Assembly: GCA_943330235.2 (NCBI GenBank)
Contig: CALQGY020000001.1
Location: 25,303 to 89,302, forward strand
Source of the DNA: Candidatus Kuenenia stuttgartensis
Lineage (GTDB): Bacteria > Gemmatimonadota > Gemmatimonadetes > Gemmatimonadales > Gemmatimonadaceae
DNA: 64,000 nucleotides
Reading direction: 5' to 3'
Part shown: piece by piece, positions 1 through 8,427 of the stretch
Numbering within the stretch: position 1 is the stretch's first letter
Layout: each line of letters begins with the position of its first letter
Translations under genes and position numbers: made by a program
Notes under the pieces: model-generated
What the model saw: the letters and a program-made list of their open reading frames with translations, nothing else
Database searches by the model: none
What the model was told of the DNA's origin: nothing

Positions 1-86
1 GTGGTGACGCCCTGCGCGTGAACCGCGCCGGCCGCCGACATCAGTAAGCCCGTGAACAGCAGGACGTGGCGAAATGCCTGTCGCAT
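1..86 (-). CDS. N-terminal fragment of a secreted protein (cut by window edge)
   Basis: Only the first 28 codons are visible, beginning with ATG at 86-84 on the minus strand. They encode a textbook signal peptide: a short basic start (MRQAFRH), a hydrophobic stretch (VLLFTGLLMSAAGA) and a cleavage region ending VHAQ, after which the mature protein begins GVT. The protein is therefore exported to the periplasm or outer membrane. Nothing can be said about function because the rest lies outside the window. A TACCAT hexamer about 10 bases upstream of the ATG could be a -10 element. The permease gene upstream on the same strand ends about 170 bases away with a possible hairpin between them, so this is probably a separate unit. 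Confidence 0.6.
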   Translation of the reverse strand, partial: MRQAFRHVLLFTGLLMSAAGAVHAQGVT

Positions 87-183
87 AATGTGTGCTATGG
101 TATGTGAGGGTGGTCACTGCGCGCCGCGAGGTCCTCGGCGAACAGTTGTATACAACAACGCCTTGCTAGGATCAGCGGGACAC

Positions 184-216
184 CCACCGCTCCGTTACCC
201 AAACGGGACACGGTGG
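184..216 (-). terminator. Possible terminator hairpin after the APC permease
   Basis: CCACCG at 184-189 pairs with CGGTGG at 211-216, and inside it CCGTT (192-196) pairs with AACGG (202-206) around a 5-base loop. It lies downstream of the permease stop codon on the minus strand. No clear T-run follows, so this is a moderate call. Confidence 0.35.
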
Positions 217-258
217 CGGATAACCCGATCAGTTCCGTTACAAACGTAACCAGACCGG

Positions 259-1641
259 TCACCGTCGGCTATTTCGCCCCACGGTCGCGAAGTACACCGG
301 AATCCCGAGTGCAATCACCCCCAATACCGCCACCGTCCCCCACCGCTGCGTCGGATCCATCAGCGCGTTCACCAGGAGGAACAGCGTCGCGCCGCAGAAC
401 AACAGCGGCGGCAGCGGATACAGCGGTACGCGCATGGACGGATTCCAGTCGGGACGGCGACGCAGCTTGAAAATCGCCCCCACGCTCAGGATGTAGAACA
501 CCAGCGAGGCGGTCACAAAGATGTCCGCCAATTGCTCAAAGCTGCGGAGCAGCACGAACCCAATGCCGATGGAGGCCGCCAGCGAGATCGCGACGTACGG
601 CGTCTTGAAGGTCGGATGCACTTTTGCCACTTGCCGGAAAAAGAGCCCTTCGTCCGCCATGGCAAAGAAAATGCGCGGTCCGGTCAGCAACGAGCCGTTC
701 ACCGAGCCGAACGTGGACAGCAGCACCGTGATGGACACCAGCGTCACGCCCACCGGGCCGACCAGCCGCTCGGCGACATCGGCCGCGACCAGCCGAGCGC
801 CCTTGATCTCGTCCACCGACAGCACCGACAGATACGCCACATTCGCTAGGACGTAGATCAGGATGATGGCCAACGTGCCGATGATGATCGCGCGCGGCAT
901 GGTGCGCCGCGGGTCCGCCACCTCGCCCCCCACCTTGGTCAGGTCGCCCCAGCCGTCATACGCCCACAGCACCGACACCAGCGCCAGCCCGAACGCGCTG
1001 ACCGAGAAGCTGCCCGGCGGCGTGGCCGGCGTGAAATGACCGCCCGTCTTGGGGAGCCCCAACGACAGCGCCAAGATCACGATCAGCATCAGGCCGCCGT
1101 ACTTGGCCAGCGTGGTCACGTTCTGCACCAGCGCGCCCCACTTGAGGCCCACGATGTTCACGGACGCCATCGCGCCAAGCGCCACCGCGGCCACCCAGTG
1201 CGCATACGTGTCGTACGGCGCCAACCCCGGGTCGTAGCCCAGCGCGCGCAGCAGGTACTCGGCAAAGGTCAGCGAGATGCCGCCCAACGCGGCCGCGCGG
1301 ATGATCACCAGCTCCGTCCAGCCGTATAAGAAGGCCGGAAGTCGTCCCCACCCTTCGCGGATGAACACGAAGTAGCCACCCGTGCGCGGCAGCGCGCCGG
1401 CCACCTCGGCTAACGTCAGGGCGCCGCACAGCGCGAAGATGCCGCCAATCACCCAGACCGAGATGAGCGGAAACGGACCCGGGAGCTTGGCGGCGATGCC
1501 GGCCGGCGACCGAAAGATGCCGGACCCGATGGTCGTGCCGATCACGACCGCAATGGCGCTCCAGAGTCCGAGCTGCCGCGGCAGTTCGGTGGGCACGGAC
1601 GCCGAGGGCTGGGAACCTGGAGAGGCTGTGGGCGATTTCAT
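259..1641 (-). CDS. APC-superfamily amino acid permease
   Basis: A 460-residue polytopic membrane protein of the amino acid-polyamine-organocation superfamily, expected to move an amino acid across the inner membrane in exchange for, or together with, another solute or proton. After a short hydrophilic start, the first membrane segment carries the family signature IGSGIF near residues 38-43, followed by about eleven further hydrophobic segments. Length is typical (450-500). The LAT-like motif and the PRTGGYFVF segment near residue 85 fit the amino acid transporter branch. The substrate cannot be inferred. ATG at 1641 was preferred to the GTG two codons upstream (1647). It is transcribed alone, divergently from the cytochrome-assembly genes. 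Confidence 0.85.
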   Translation of the reverse strand: MKSPTASPGSQPSASVPTELPRQLGLWSAIAVVIGTTIGSGIFRSPAGIAAKLPGPFPLISVWVIGGIFALCGALTLAEVAGALPRTGGYFVFIREGWGRLPAFLYGWTELVIIRAAALGGISLTFAEYLLRALGYDPGLAPYDTYAHWVAAVALGAMASVNIVGLKWGALVQNVTTLAKYGGLMLIVILALSLGLPKTGGHFTPATPPGSFSVSAFGLALVSVLWAYDGWGDLTKVGGEVADPRRTMPRAIIIGTLAIILIYVLANVAYLSVLSVDEIKGARLVAADVAERLVGPVGVTLVSITVLLSTFGSVNGSLLTGPRIFFAMADEGLFFRQVAKVHPTFKTPYVAISLAASIGIGFVLLRSFEQLADIFVTASLVFYILSVGAIFKLRRRPDWNPSMRVPLYPLPPLLFCGATLFLLVNALMDPTQRWGTVAVLGVIALGIPVYFATVGRNSRR

Positions 1642-1768
1642 GCGCACATGGTAGTCTCCGGCGCGCCAGATCGCACGGAATTCTTCCGCGGTCGGCCACG
1701 CGCGAAATCACGCGGGTCCGGTCGCAGGGGGTCCCCCGGCCGCTGTGACCGTCTAGCTTATCCGCATC

Positions 1769-2083
1769 ATGGTGTCTCCGAACCTCGCGGTACCTACCCT
1801 CGTGCTCGACGCGCTTTTCTGGATCGCGGTCGGCGCATGTGTCGTTTCGCAGTTCTTCATTGTCCGGGCCGTCTGGCGGGTCATTCCGCCGGTGACGGGC
1901 CCGTCCTCGGTCCCGGCGCCTCGCCGCGCGGCCGAAGTGGTCTGGGCGCTGCTCCCAGCGCTCCTGATGGTCGGCGCCTTTGTTGGTGCGTGGCGCCTGA
2001 TGCATCCTCCGATCCCCACTGGCCTGCCCGCCGCGCAGGGCGCGATCTCCGCGCCTGCGGCCGCACCTGCGACTTCGGCCTGA
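1769..2083 (+). CDS. Small COX2-like two-helix membrane protein
   Basis: A 104-residue protein with two membrane segments (about residues 10-33 and 57-77) and an Ala/Pro-rich tail. The start of the second helix reads AAEVVWALLPALLM, closely resembling the second transmembrane helix of cytochrome c oxidase subunit II (E-x-x-W-T-x-x-P-A). However, the periplasmic copper-A cupredoxin domain is absent and the protein simply stops. It lies 17 bases upstream of ctaA, so a role in oxidase assembly or as a subunit-II relic is a reasonable inference. No Shine-Dalgarno is seen; a TTATCC/TAGCTT hexamer just upstream suggests a short or absent leader. It could also be an unrelated small membrane protein. 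Confidence 0.7.
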   Translation: MVSPNLAVPTLVLDALFWIAVGACVVSQFFIVRAVWRVIPPVTGPSSVPAPRRAAEVVWALLPALLMVGAFVGAWRLMHPPIPTGLPAAQGAISAPAAAPATSA

Positions 2084-2100
2084 CGCCGAGAGCTCCTGAC

Positions 2101-3051
2101 ATGTCCGCTTCCGCGTTGCCCCCCGCACCGGTCCGTCGCGCTGCCTACATCGCGCTGTTCGTGGCCCTCGTGCACATCGTGTTCGGTGCCATTGTCCGCA
2201 TTTCCGGCTCAGGCATGGGCTGCGGCGACAATTGGCCCAAGTGCTACGGCTACTGGATTCCCCCGTTTGAACGCATGGACCTCGTGATCGAAGTCATGCA
2301 TCGTTATCTGGCGCTGACGCTCTTCGTGTCCATTGCGTGGCTCGTGTTCTCGGCGTGGCGGGCCCGCGGCGACGCGACGGTCGGCGGCAACGGTGGCGCG
2401 TGGAACGGCGCGCGTCTGGCCCTCGCCCTCTGGTTTGCGCCGGCACTGTTCGGCGCGGTCACGGTCTTCACCGGTAACCCGGCGTGGGCCACGGTGGTGC
2501 ACAAACTGCTCGCCGCCTCGTTGCTGGCTGTGCTCACGGCCACGGCCATTCGGGCCGGCGGTTTGGGTGGCACGGCCATTCTCGGTCAGACGGGCACGCG
2601 TAAAGCCGTCGGCGGCGCCACCGGCGCCGCGGCGCTGGCGCTGCTGGTGGTGTTGCTGGGCGGACTCACCGCCAAGATCCCGGGCGCGGCCGTTGCCTGC
2701 GCTGGCTTCCCGTTGTGCGGCGAAGGATCGCTGGGCGGCGGCGCCCAGCATGTGCAGCTGACGCATCGCATTCTCGCCTATCTGCTCGTGCTGCATCTGG
2801 GCTCGCTGCCGTTCCTGTTCCGGAAGCGCGGCGAACCGGCCCCCGTACTGCGTGCCGCCTGGATCGGCCTCGGGCTCGGCGTCCTGCAAATTCTGTGGGC
2901 TGGCTGGATGGTCACCGGCGGGTTCCCTGGTGTGGTGCGCTCGCTGCACCAAGCCACCGGCATCTTCATCTGGGTGACGGCGTTCACCATGACGTATCTC
3001 GCGCGCATCGCCGCCGGCCGCACGGTCCTCGCCGCCTCGAGCCCACGCTGA
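2101..3051 (+). CDS. ctaA: Heme A synthase (COX15/CtaA family)
   Basis: A 316-residue polytopic inner-membrane protein that oxidises the C8 methyl of heme O to a formyl group, giving heme A for cytochrome oxidase. The N-terminal half shows the family features: an extracytoplasmic cysteine pair in GCGDNWPKC (Cys41, Cys48) and the heme-ligand histidine of EVMHRYL (His67). The second half repeats the arrangement with a pair in ACAGFPLC and histidines in QLTHR and SLHQ. Length fits the bacterial family. It follows the COX2-like gene by 17 bases and its stop TGA (3049-3051) shares one base with the ATG of ctaB, so the two are translationally coupled. ATG at 2101 was chosen because the family N-terminus aligns there. 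Confidence 0.92.
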   Translation: MSASALPPAPVRRAAYIALFVALVHIVFGAIVRISGSGMGCGDNWPKCYGYWIPPFERMDLVIEVMHRYLALTLFVSIAWLVFSAWRARGDATVGGNGGAWNGARLALALWFAPALFGAVTVFTGNPAWATVVHKLLAASLLAVLTATAIRAGGLGGTAILGQTGTRKAVGGATGAAALALLVVLLGGLTAKIPGAAVACAGFPLCGEGSLGGGAQHVQLTHRILAYLLVLHLGSLPFLFRKRGEPAPVLRAAWIGLGLGVLQILWAGWMVTGGFPGVVRSLHQATGIFIWVTAFTMTYLARIAAGRTVLAASSPR

Positions 3052-3986
3052 TGACCAGCATTCCCGTCGATCCGCACGGCGGGGCGCCGACGCCGGTTCC
3101 GCCCGTGAAATCCGAGCCATCGCTGTCGCGTGATCTCGTCACGCTGACGAAGCCGCGCATCATTTCGCTGCTCCTGGTCACCACCATTGCGCCCATGTAC
3201 GCCGCCGGTTCGCCCTCGTGGCTGACGGTGCTGCTGGTGACCATCGGCGGATACCTCATGGCCGGCGGCGCGAACGCCGTGAACATGTACCTCGACCATG
3301 ACATCGATGATGTCATGGCCCGCACGCGCCTGCGCCCCATTCCCAGCGGTCGCATGTCGCGGCAGCAGGTGCTGGCCTTCGGTGTCGCCTGCGCGGCGTT
3401 CGCCACGTGGTTGCTGGCGCAATTTGTGAACGTGCTCACGGCCGGACTCGCGCTCGCCGGGTTCTACTTCTACGTCTTCATCTACACGCGCTGGCTCAAG
3501 CGCTCGTCGCCGCAGAACATCGTCATTGGCGGAGCGGCCGGTGCGTTCCCGCCGTTAGTGGGCTGGGCCGCCGTCACCGGATCGCTGGATATCTCGGCGC
3601 TCTGCCTCTTTCTGATCGTGTTCTACTGGACACCGCCGCACTTCTGGGCGCTGGCCCTGCTCAAGCAGGTGGACTACGGGCGCGCCAAGGTGCCTATGGC
3701 GCCGCTCGTGTGGGGCGAGGCGGAAACGATGAACCAGATGATCTGGTACACCGTCATTCTCATCGTCCTCACGCTGCTCCCAGTACTGTTCGGCGCGTTC
3801 GGCTTCACGTACCTCATCTCGGCCGTAGTCCTGAACATCCTGCTGATGCGCGGCGTGCTCCGCATCCGCAGCGCCGCCAACGCCGGTCAGCCGTGGACCG
3901 GCCCCGCGTGGTGGGTCTACAAGTACACGTTGCTGTATCTGGCGCTGTTGTTCCTGGCCATGGCAATCGATCGGGCCATTGGCTGA
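3051..3986 (+). CDS. ctaB: Protoheme IX farnesyltransferase (heme O synthase)
   Basis: A 311-residue UbiA-superfamily prenyltransferase that attaches a farnesyl group to protoheme to make heme O, the substrate of CtaA encoded just upstream. The diagnostic aspartate-rich motif is present as NMYLDHDIDDVMARTR (around residue 80), the second polar motif is DYGRAKVPM, and the intervening hydrophobic helices fit a nine-helix membrane protein. The ATG overlaps the last base of ctaA. It ends 15 bases before a long near-palindrome that probably terminates transcription. Together ctaA-ctaB supply heme A for an aa3-type oxidase whose structural genes are not in this window. Confidence 0.95.
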   Translation: MTSIPVDPHGGAPTPVPPVKSEPSLSRDLVTLTKPRIISLLLVTTIAPMYAAGSPSWLTVLLVTIGGYLMAGGANAVNMYLDHDIDDVMARTRLRPIPSGRMSRQQVLAFGVACAAFATWLLAQFVNVLTAGLALAGFYFYVFIYTRWLKRSSPQNIVIGGAAGAFPPLVGWAAVTGSLDISALCLFLIVFYWTPPHFWALALLKQVDYGRAKVPMAPLVWGEAETMNQMIWYTVILIVLTLLPVLFGAFGFTYLISAVVLNILLMRGVLRIRSAANAGQPWTGPAWWVYKYTLLYLALLFLAMAIDRAIG

Positions 3987-4000
3987 AGAACGGTCCGGGA

Positions 4001-4110
4001 ACGGCGACGACGTTATAGGCGAAAAGGTGAACGGTGATCGGTTAACGCGCGTTGATTGGGCACGTTTCACTGATCACCGTTCACTTTTTCGCTCATAACG
4101 TCGTCGCCGT
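4001..4110. repeat. Long near-palindrome between convergent genes (family member 1)
   Basis: The arm at 4001-4041 and the arm at 4070-4110 are inverted copies over 41 bases with only four mismatches, separated by 28 bases. The word GTGAACGGTGATC lies in the inner part of each arm. The element fills the space between ctaB (+) and the lipoprotein gene (-), ending two bases from the lipoprotein stop. It can act as a bidirectional terminator, but it is far longer than needed, and its words recur in the element at 12763-12864, so it may also be a repeat family. Confidence 0.75.
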
Positions 4111-4111
4111 C

Positions 4112-5047
4112 CTACTCCTCGAATTTCATCGTGATTTTCGTATCCACGCCCGACGTCACCCGCAGCACGTGCGTGCGCACGCCGAGTTTTTCCTGCCACA
4201 CCACCAGCGTGTAGCGACCGGGCGGCACCGTCTCGAAGTGGAAACGTCCGTCCGGCTCCGTGATCGCGACGAAGGGATGCGCCGACGCGACAACAAACGC
4301 GCGAACCCACGGATGGAGATCGTCCCGCACGGCAATCAGTCCCGCCGTGGCGGCGATCGCCTCGGAGGGAACGACCTGACCGGCGTCGTTGAAGAACAGC
4401 GTCGCCCGTACGCGCATCGGCGGGGGCACCTCCGCGAAGCGGAGCCTGGACATCATGGCATCGCGTGAGGTCACCATGAGCGTGCCGCCTACCGCCATGC
4501 GCTGCACGCGGGGATCGAGCTGGCAACGGTCGAGGGTCAGTTCCGCCCGACGCGGCGCGTCCTGCACCGGCCCCGCCTCGACGCCCAGCAGCCAGACCAC
4601 CGCATTGCCGACGCCCCCATCGCGCGACGGCAGTGGCGAGTCGGTGAAGGGCTTGCAGACGGCCAGATCGTGCGTGGGGGTGATCACGGTATCACCGTTG
4701 GCGACCTTCGCCGATTCGACGCGGCCACTGATCGTCCCCGCGTGCAGCATCGCGGTGTCGCGCGTCGGTCTATACACCGCACCCTCGCCGTTACTGGCCT
4801 GACCTAGCGCGCCGAGGGTGCTATCGCGCGCGGTGCCGGCGGCCGGCGCCCTCGGGGCCGCGGTGTCGCGGCCCCCAAGTTCGCCGGGAACATCAGCAAT
4901 CCGCCCACCCGACGCCGGCGGGTCGGCGCGTTCGCGGCTACACGCGACGAGACTGCCGAGGCTCCCAAGCGCGAGGAGCACGCACCACGTGAAACAACGA
5001 GAGACGTGTCGGACGGTCACACCGGTGCGCTGGACGGAAAGGCGCAC
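4112..5047 (-). CDS. Lipoprotein with carboxypeptidase-regulatory-like domain
   Basis: A 311-residue lipoprotein. The signal peptide ends in the lipobox LVAC (about residues 33-36), so the mature protein is lipid-anchored. Next comes a low-complexity stretch rich in Ala, Arg and Gly. From about residue 100 there are two regions resembling carboxypeptidase-regulatory or methylamine-utilisation-type beta domains: a Cys-containing segment (AVCKPF ... LDRCQLDPRVQ), then a closing segment with the hallmark EPDGRFHFETVPPGRYTLVVWQE. Such domains usually bind or remodel surface ligands; the actual role is unknown. The GTG start at 5047 lies 5 bases after the stop of the M24 peptidase gene, so both are probably co-transcribed; a second GTG at residue 10 is an alternative start. 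Confidence 0.7.
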   Translation of the reverse strand: MRLSVQRTGVTVRHVSRCFTWCVLLALGSLGSLVACSRERADPPASGGRIADVPGELGGRDTAAPRAPAAGTARDSTLGALGQASNGEGAVYRPTRDTAMLHAGTISGRVESAKVANGDTVITPTHDLAVCKPFTDSPLPSRDGGVGNAVVWLLGVEAGPVQDAPRRAELTLDRCQLDPRVQRMAVGGTLMVTSRDAMMSRLRFAEVPPPMRVRATLFFNDAGQVVPSEAIAATAGLIAVRDDLHPWVRAFVVASAHPFVAITEPDGRFHFETVPPGRYTLVVWQEKLGVRTHVLRVTSGVDTKITMKFEE

Positions 5048-5051
5048 TCGG

Positions 5052-6236
5052 TCAGACGACGATCAAATCGCGCTGCGGCGCGCCGCTCGGCGTCACGAGC
5101 AACGCCTCGTCACCGACGAAGCAGTTCACTTCGCTCCGCACACCCAGCTCGCCGGGGATGTAGATCCCGGGCTCGATCGAAAACCCGACGCCCGGAATGA
5201 GCAGCCGGTCATCACGCGATTCGAGGTTATCGATTTGCGGACCCGACCCATGCAGCTCGCGCGAGTCGATGCTGTGTCCCGTGCGGTGCCAGAACTGCGG
5301 TCCGAAGCCGCGCGCCGTGATGACCGCACGCGCCGCATCGTCCGCTTCACCGCCATGTACCGGCGCGCCGGCGGCGATCCGTGCCGTCAAGAGGTCAAGC
5401 GCCGCATCACGGGCGTCACGCACCGCCTCCCAAATCGTGACCGCGCGCGCAGAGGGCGCCCCGATGGAGCCCATCCACGTCTGGTCGGCATACACACCGC
5501 CCGACTGCTCGCGGGCCCACAAATCCACCAGCAGCAGATCCCCCTGCACAATGACGCGAGGCGTCGCCGCGGAGGGCGCGTAGTGCGGGTTGGCCGCATT
5601 TTCCGAGGCGGCCACGTCGGGGCCGTGATCGGTGGTCAGCCCCGCACGCGCGAACGCATCGAGAATGCGCTGCTGCAGGACGTGTTCCTCGATAGGCGTC
5701 CCGGCGGCCACCATGGCTCCCGCATGTGCGATGGCCTCGAGCGCGATGGCCTTGATATGCTCCGCGGCCCGCAGATGGGACGCGAGCTGCGGCGCGGTCC
5801 AGGTGGCGTACACATGCGAGACCAAGTCGGCCGAACTGACCACCGTCGCACCGGTTGCCCGCACCATTTCCAGCACGCCCGCCGGAATACGATCGAGATA
5901 CGGAATGGCGTCGCCGGCGGAGTATTCCATCGCCACGCGCTTGCCCGCGACCAGCGCGTGCAGCTCATGCTCCAGCGCCTGCCACCCACTGTAGACGCGC
6001 AACGGCCACGCGGTCGGCCACTGGGCCCACGGCCCCGGCTCGATCGCGTGCTGGATGCCAATCGGCGTCCCCTCACGCGGAATGAACGCGAAGACGCGAC
6101 GCGACACGAGGCCGTCGAAACCCAGCAGCCCATGCGCGATCGCATTGGTGCCGCGGAAATCGTACAGCAGCCAGCCATCAAGCCCGGCGTCGGCGATCAG
6201 ACGCTGCAGGCGGGGGAGCATGTCAGGAGTCAGCAT
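5052..6236 (-). CDS. M24-family metallopeptidase (Xaa-Pro aminopeptidase-like)
   Basis: A 394-residue cytoplasmic peptidase with the two-domain layout of Xaa-Pro aminopeptidases: an N-terminal creatinase-like domain (to about residue 160) and a C-terminal pita-bread catalytic domain. All five metal ligands can be recognised: Asp in LLVDLW, Asp in YADQTW, His in TGHSID, Glu in SIEPGIY and Glu in VRSEVN. It therefore probably removes an N-terminal residue ahead of proline, or acts on a dipeptide, using two metal ions. There is no signal peptide. It sits between the lipoprotein gene downstream (5-base gap) and the V4R-like gene upstream (55-base gap) on the same strand. Confidence 0.85.
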   Translation of the reverse strand: MLTPDMLPRLQRLIADAGLDGWLLYDFRGTNAIAHGLLGFDGLVSRRVFAFIPREGTPIGIQHAIEPGPWAQWPTAWPLRVYSGWQALEHELHALVAGKRVAMEYSAGDAIPYLDRIPAGVLEMVRATGATVVSSADLVSHVYATWTAPQLASHLRAAEHIKAIALEAIAHAGAMVAAGTPIEEHVLQQRILDAFARAGLTTDHGPDVAASENAANPHYAPSAATPRVIVQGDLLLVDLWAREQSGGVYADQTWMGSIGAPSARAVTIWEAVRDARDAALDLLTARIAAGAPVHGGEADDAARAVITARGFGPQFWHRTGHSIDSRELHGSGPQIDNLESRDDRLLIPGVGFSIEPGIYIPGELGVRSEVNCFVGDEALLVTPSGAPQRDLIVV

Positions 6237-6291
6237 GAGCGGCGAGGCGAGAGGACAAGCAACCAGCGGAATCGATCAGCGGCACCAACGA

Positions 6292-6975
6292 TCAGCGGCG
6301 ACGCCACTCGGCGCGCCACTGACACTGCGCATCGCCACGCGAGCGGCACAACACATGTTCGACCGACCCGTCGGCGTCGGCCAACACATGCAACGCCTCG
6401 CGAAAGGCGGCCTCGTACAGTCCGCACCCGGCGCCGCGCGGCGCCGCATCGGCGGACACCGGCGCGGTCACTTCGAGCAGCAACGAGCTCCCATGACGGA
6501 CGAGGGTGGCATCCATGTAGCGCTTCGCGATGTGCCGCAAATGCCGCAGCGCGATGGGGCGCCCGATGAGGGCGGGCAGCGAGCGCGCGGCCGTACGACT
6601 CGCCGCACCGATGGTGGCGATCGATGCCCGTGCCCACCGACGGCCGGCCTCGCGAAACGCCAAGTCCGCGTCGGGACGTCGGCCAATGAGTCGCGCCAGC
6701 GCCAGCACTTCGTCGTACGTCACCCGCTGTTGCCGGCGCACGGCGTCTTGATAGCGCCGAATCTGCAACAGGACCGTCTCGCTCAGCCCGAGCCGCTTGT
6801 TGCGCAGCTCATGCACCAGCTCGGCATCAAGCTCCGCTTCCGGCGTGTCGATGGCCTTCACGGCCTCCAACAGGGCCAGGGGCAGACGTGCGTCAAGCAG
6901 GCCACCGGCGAGCGCGAGCGCCGGCATGCCGTGGGTCGCAGCCCGCGTTCCTAAGTCATCAGTCAGGGAAGACAC
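6292..6975 (-). CDS. V4R-like sensory-domain protein
   Basis: A roughly 227-residue protein whose last 60 residues resemble the 4-vinyl-reductase (V4R) fold: a Gly/Cys-containing helix (GAGCGLYEAAFREALH) followed by the closing signature CRSRGDAQCQW, equivalent to the C-x-R-G-D-x-x-C segment of V4R domains. V4R domains bind small hydrophobic ligands or metal in regulators and in chlorophyll-pathway proteins such as BchJ. The N-terminal part is helical, with DAELVHELRNKRLG resembling a degenerate helix-turn-helix region, so a ligand-sensing regulator is possible. The start is uncertain: GTG at 6975 is used here, ATG at 6927 is equally plausible. The reading frame stays open to 7146, through the 14-bp repeat, but that part looks non-coding. 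Confidence 0.55.
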   Translation of the reverse strand: MSSLTDDLGTRAATHGMPALALAGGLLDARLPLALLEAVKAIDTPEAELDAELVHELRNKRLGLSETVLLQIRRYQDAVRRQQRVTYDEVLALARLIGRRPDADLAFREAGRRWARASIATIGAASRTAARSLPALIGRPIALRHLRHIAKRYMDATLVRHGSSLLLEVTAPVSADAAPRGAGCGLYEAAFREALHVLADADGSVEHVLCRSRGDAQCQWRAEWRRR

Positions 6976-7079
6976 AACTGGCGAAGCTAACGAGTCGCCG
7001 CCTACCGCAACAAGCGGCGCGTCCGTCTTTTCCGCTCGGAGGTGCACTCGTTTCGGTCGAGTGTGGTTCGGCGTGTGCC

Positions 7080-7135
7080 GATGGCCGCGACGCGATGGCC
7101 GCGACGCGACGGCCGCGACGCGATGGCCGCGACGC
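7080..7135. repeat. Four tandem copies of a 14-bp unit
   Basis: The unit GATGGCCGCGACGC is repeated four times (7080-7093, 7094-7107, 7108-7121, 7122-7135), the third copy with one T-to-C change. It lies in the divergent intergenic region between the V4R-like gene and the zinc-finger gene, where it could influence their promoters. The unit length differs from the 12-bp arrays elsewhere in the window. Confidence 0.85.
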
Positions 7136-7202
7136 ATGCAGGTCACGCGATGTCGTCTATTGCGCGCCCGTGGTCCCGACTGCAGCGTGCGGATATGTCG
7201 TC

Positions 7203-7520
7203 ATGATCGCCGAGCCCGGTGGTCCCGCCCCCAGCGTTCCGTTTACTCCTTCTTCGCGAGCTCGTCCCGACGTGAGTCGCTGTGTCCACGTTCAACGGCA
7301 CCTTGAGGCAACGGCGCCCGGGCCCGCTCCAGACCATGCGCAACCGATCTGGATTCGCGCACACCTGCAGGCGTGCCGTCAGTGCCGAGAGGAGCGCCTC
7401 GAGCGCGCTATGCTGACCCGCGTGAAGGCCGCGGCCAACGGCGAGGCGCTGACGGGCTGCGCGAGCGTCGCCCTCCGGGCACGCGTGAAGCACATCTTCG
7501 CACGCGCCCTCTCCCGCTGA
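7203..7520 (+). CDS. Small putative zinc-finger (zf-HC2-like) protein
   Basis: A 105-residue protein with the ligand pattern of the anti-sigma-factor zinc finger: Cys and His in RCVHVQRHL (about residues 26-33), then HL-x-x-C-x-x-C in RAHLQACRQCREE (about residues 52-64). The remainder is an Arg/Ala-rich helix. Such domains usually sit on anti-sigma factors and grip zinc while holding an ECF sigma factor. Here there is no transmembrane helix and no adjacent sigma gene, so the partner is unknown. The ATG at 7203 was chosen as the last start before the motif; an earlier start in the GC-rich upstream region is possible. The next gene (DUF92) begins 24 bases later on the same strand. Confidence 0.55.
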   Translation: MIAEPGGPAPSVPFTPSSRARPDVSRCVHVQRHLEATAPGPAPDHAQPIWIRAHLQACRQCREERLERAMLTRVKAAANGEALTGCASVALRARVKHIFARALSR

Positions 7521-7544
7521 GCGCCGCACCAAGCACGCGCCGGC

Positions 7545-8363
7545 ATGCACGACATCGCTCCGTGGTCAGTCGCGATCCTACTCACCGCGGCTATCGTCAT
7601 CGCCGCATGGCGTAGCGGCAGCCTTGCCGGGAATGGCGCGGTCGCGGCGCTGCTGATTGGCCTGGTCGCGCTCCGCGTCCAGTGGAGCTGGGGCGCGTTT
7701 CTTCTCGCCTGGTTTGTGCTCGCGAGCCTCCTCTCCAGAATCGGGCGAGCGCGCAAAGCGGTCCGAACGGCCGGCGTCGTCGCCAAAGGCGATCGGCGTG
7801 ACGCCCGCCAGGTGCTCGCGAACGGCGGCGTGTTCGCGCTCTGCGGCGCCGGGGTATATAGCGCCCTCGCCATCGGATTCCCCGCCGACACCACCGTGCT
7901 CACGACCGCCGCCGCCGCGGCCCTCGCCGCGGCCGGTGCGGACACCTGGGCCACCGAAGTCGGGACGCTCGTGGGCGGTACCCCGTGGTCCGTTCGAGAG
8001 GCCCGACGCGTCCCAGTTGGCACGTCAGGCGCGATCACCGCCAGCGGCACGCTCGGCGCGCTCTTCGGTGGCGTGGCCATCGCCGGCATCGCGGTGGCCG
8101 TCGGCATGCTGCCAGCGGCCAACGTCATCGCGGTCGCCATCGGCGGATTTGTCGGGGCGTTGGCCGATACGGTCGTTGGCGCGTGGTGGCAGGAGCAGCG
8201 CACATGCGCCGCCTGTGGACAGTCCACGGAGTGTCTCGTGCACCGCTGCGGCGCGACCACGGTTCGGGTGCGCGGCGTGGCGGGACTCGACAATGACCTC
8301 GTGAATGGGATCTGCACGGTCGTCGGGGCCGCCGTCGCGACCGCGATCGCCCTCGCGCGCTAA
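7545..8363 (+). CDS. DUF92-family membrane protein (VTE6-like)
   Basis: A 272-residue membrane protein of the DUF92/TMEM19 family with about six hydrophobic segments. The family signature is visible: NGAVAALLIG in the first third, then DTWATEVGTL (about residue 130), SGTLGALFGG and ADTVVGAWWQ. A cysteine-bearing insert (TCAACGQSTEC) and HRCGA precede the last helix. Plant and cyanobacterial members (VTE6) are phytyl-phosphate kinases acting on isoprenoid phosphates; whether bacterial members do the same is not settled. The gene lies just upstream of a geranylgeranyl-reductase-family oxidoreductase, which fits an isoprenoid-related role, but a separate leaderless-type promoter seems to drive that next gene. 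Confidence 0.8.
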   Translation: MHDIAPWSVAILLTAAIVIAAWRSGSLAGNGAVAALLIGLVALRVQWSWGAFLLAWFVLASLLSRIGRARKAVRTAGVVAKGDRRDARQVLANGGVFALCGAGVYSALAIGFPADTTVLTTAAAAALAAAGADTWATEVGTLVGGTPWSVREARRVPVGTSGAITASGTLGALFGGVAIAGIAVAVGMLPAANVIAVAIGGFVGALADTVVGAWWQEQRTCAACGQSTECLVHRCGATTVRVRGVAGLDNDLVNGICTVVGAAVATAIALAR

Positions 8364-8427
8364 ACGTCTGGGCCGGCTCCCGAACACGTCACGGCCCGTT
8401 CGGGATCGGTTCGTGCGATTTCGGCGT

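Noticed and set aside
956..2128. A 390-codon minus-strand frame over the permease and COX2-like genes
   Set aside because: Arg/Gly/Ala-rich composition without motifs, overlapping the better-supported genes in another frame.
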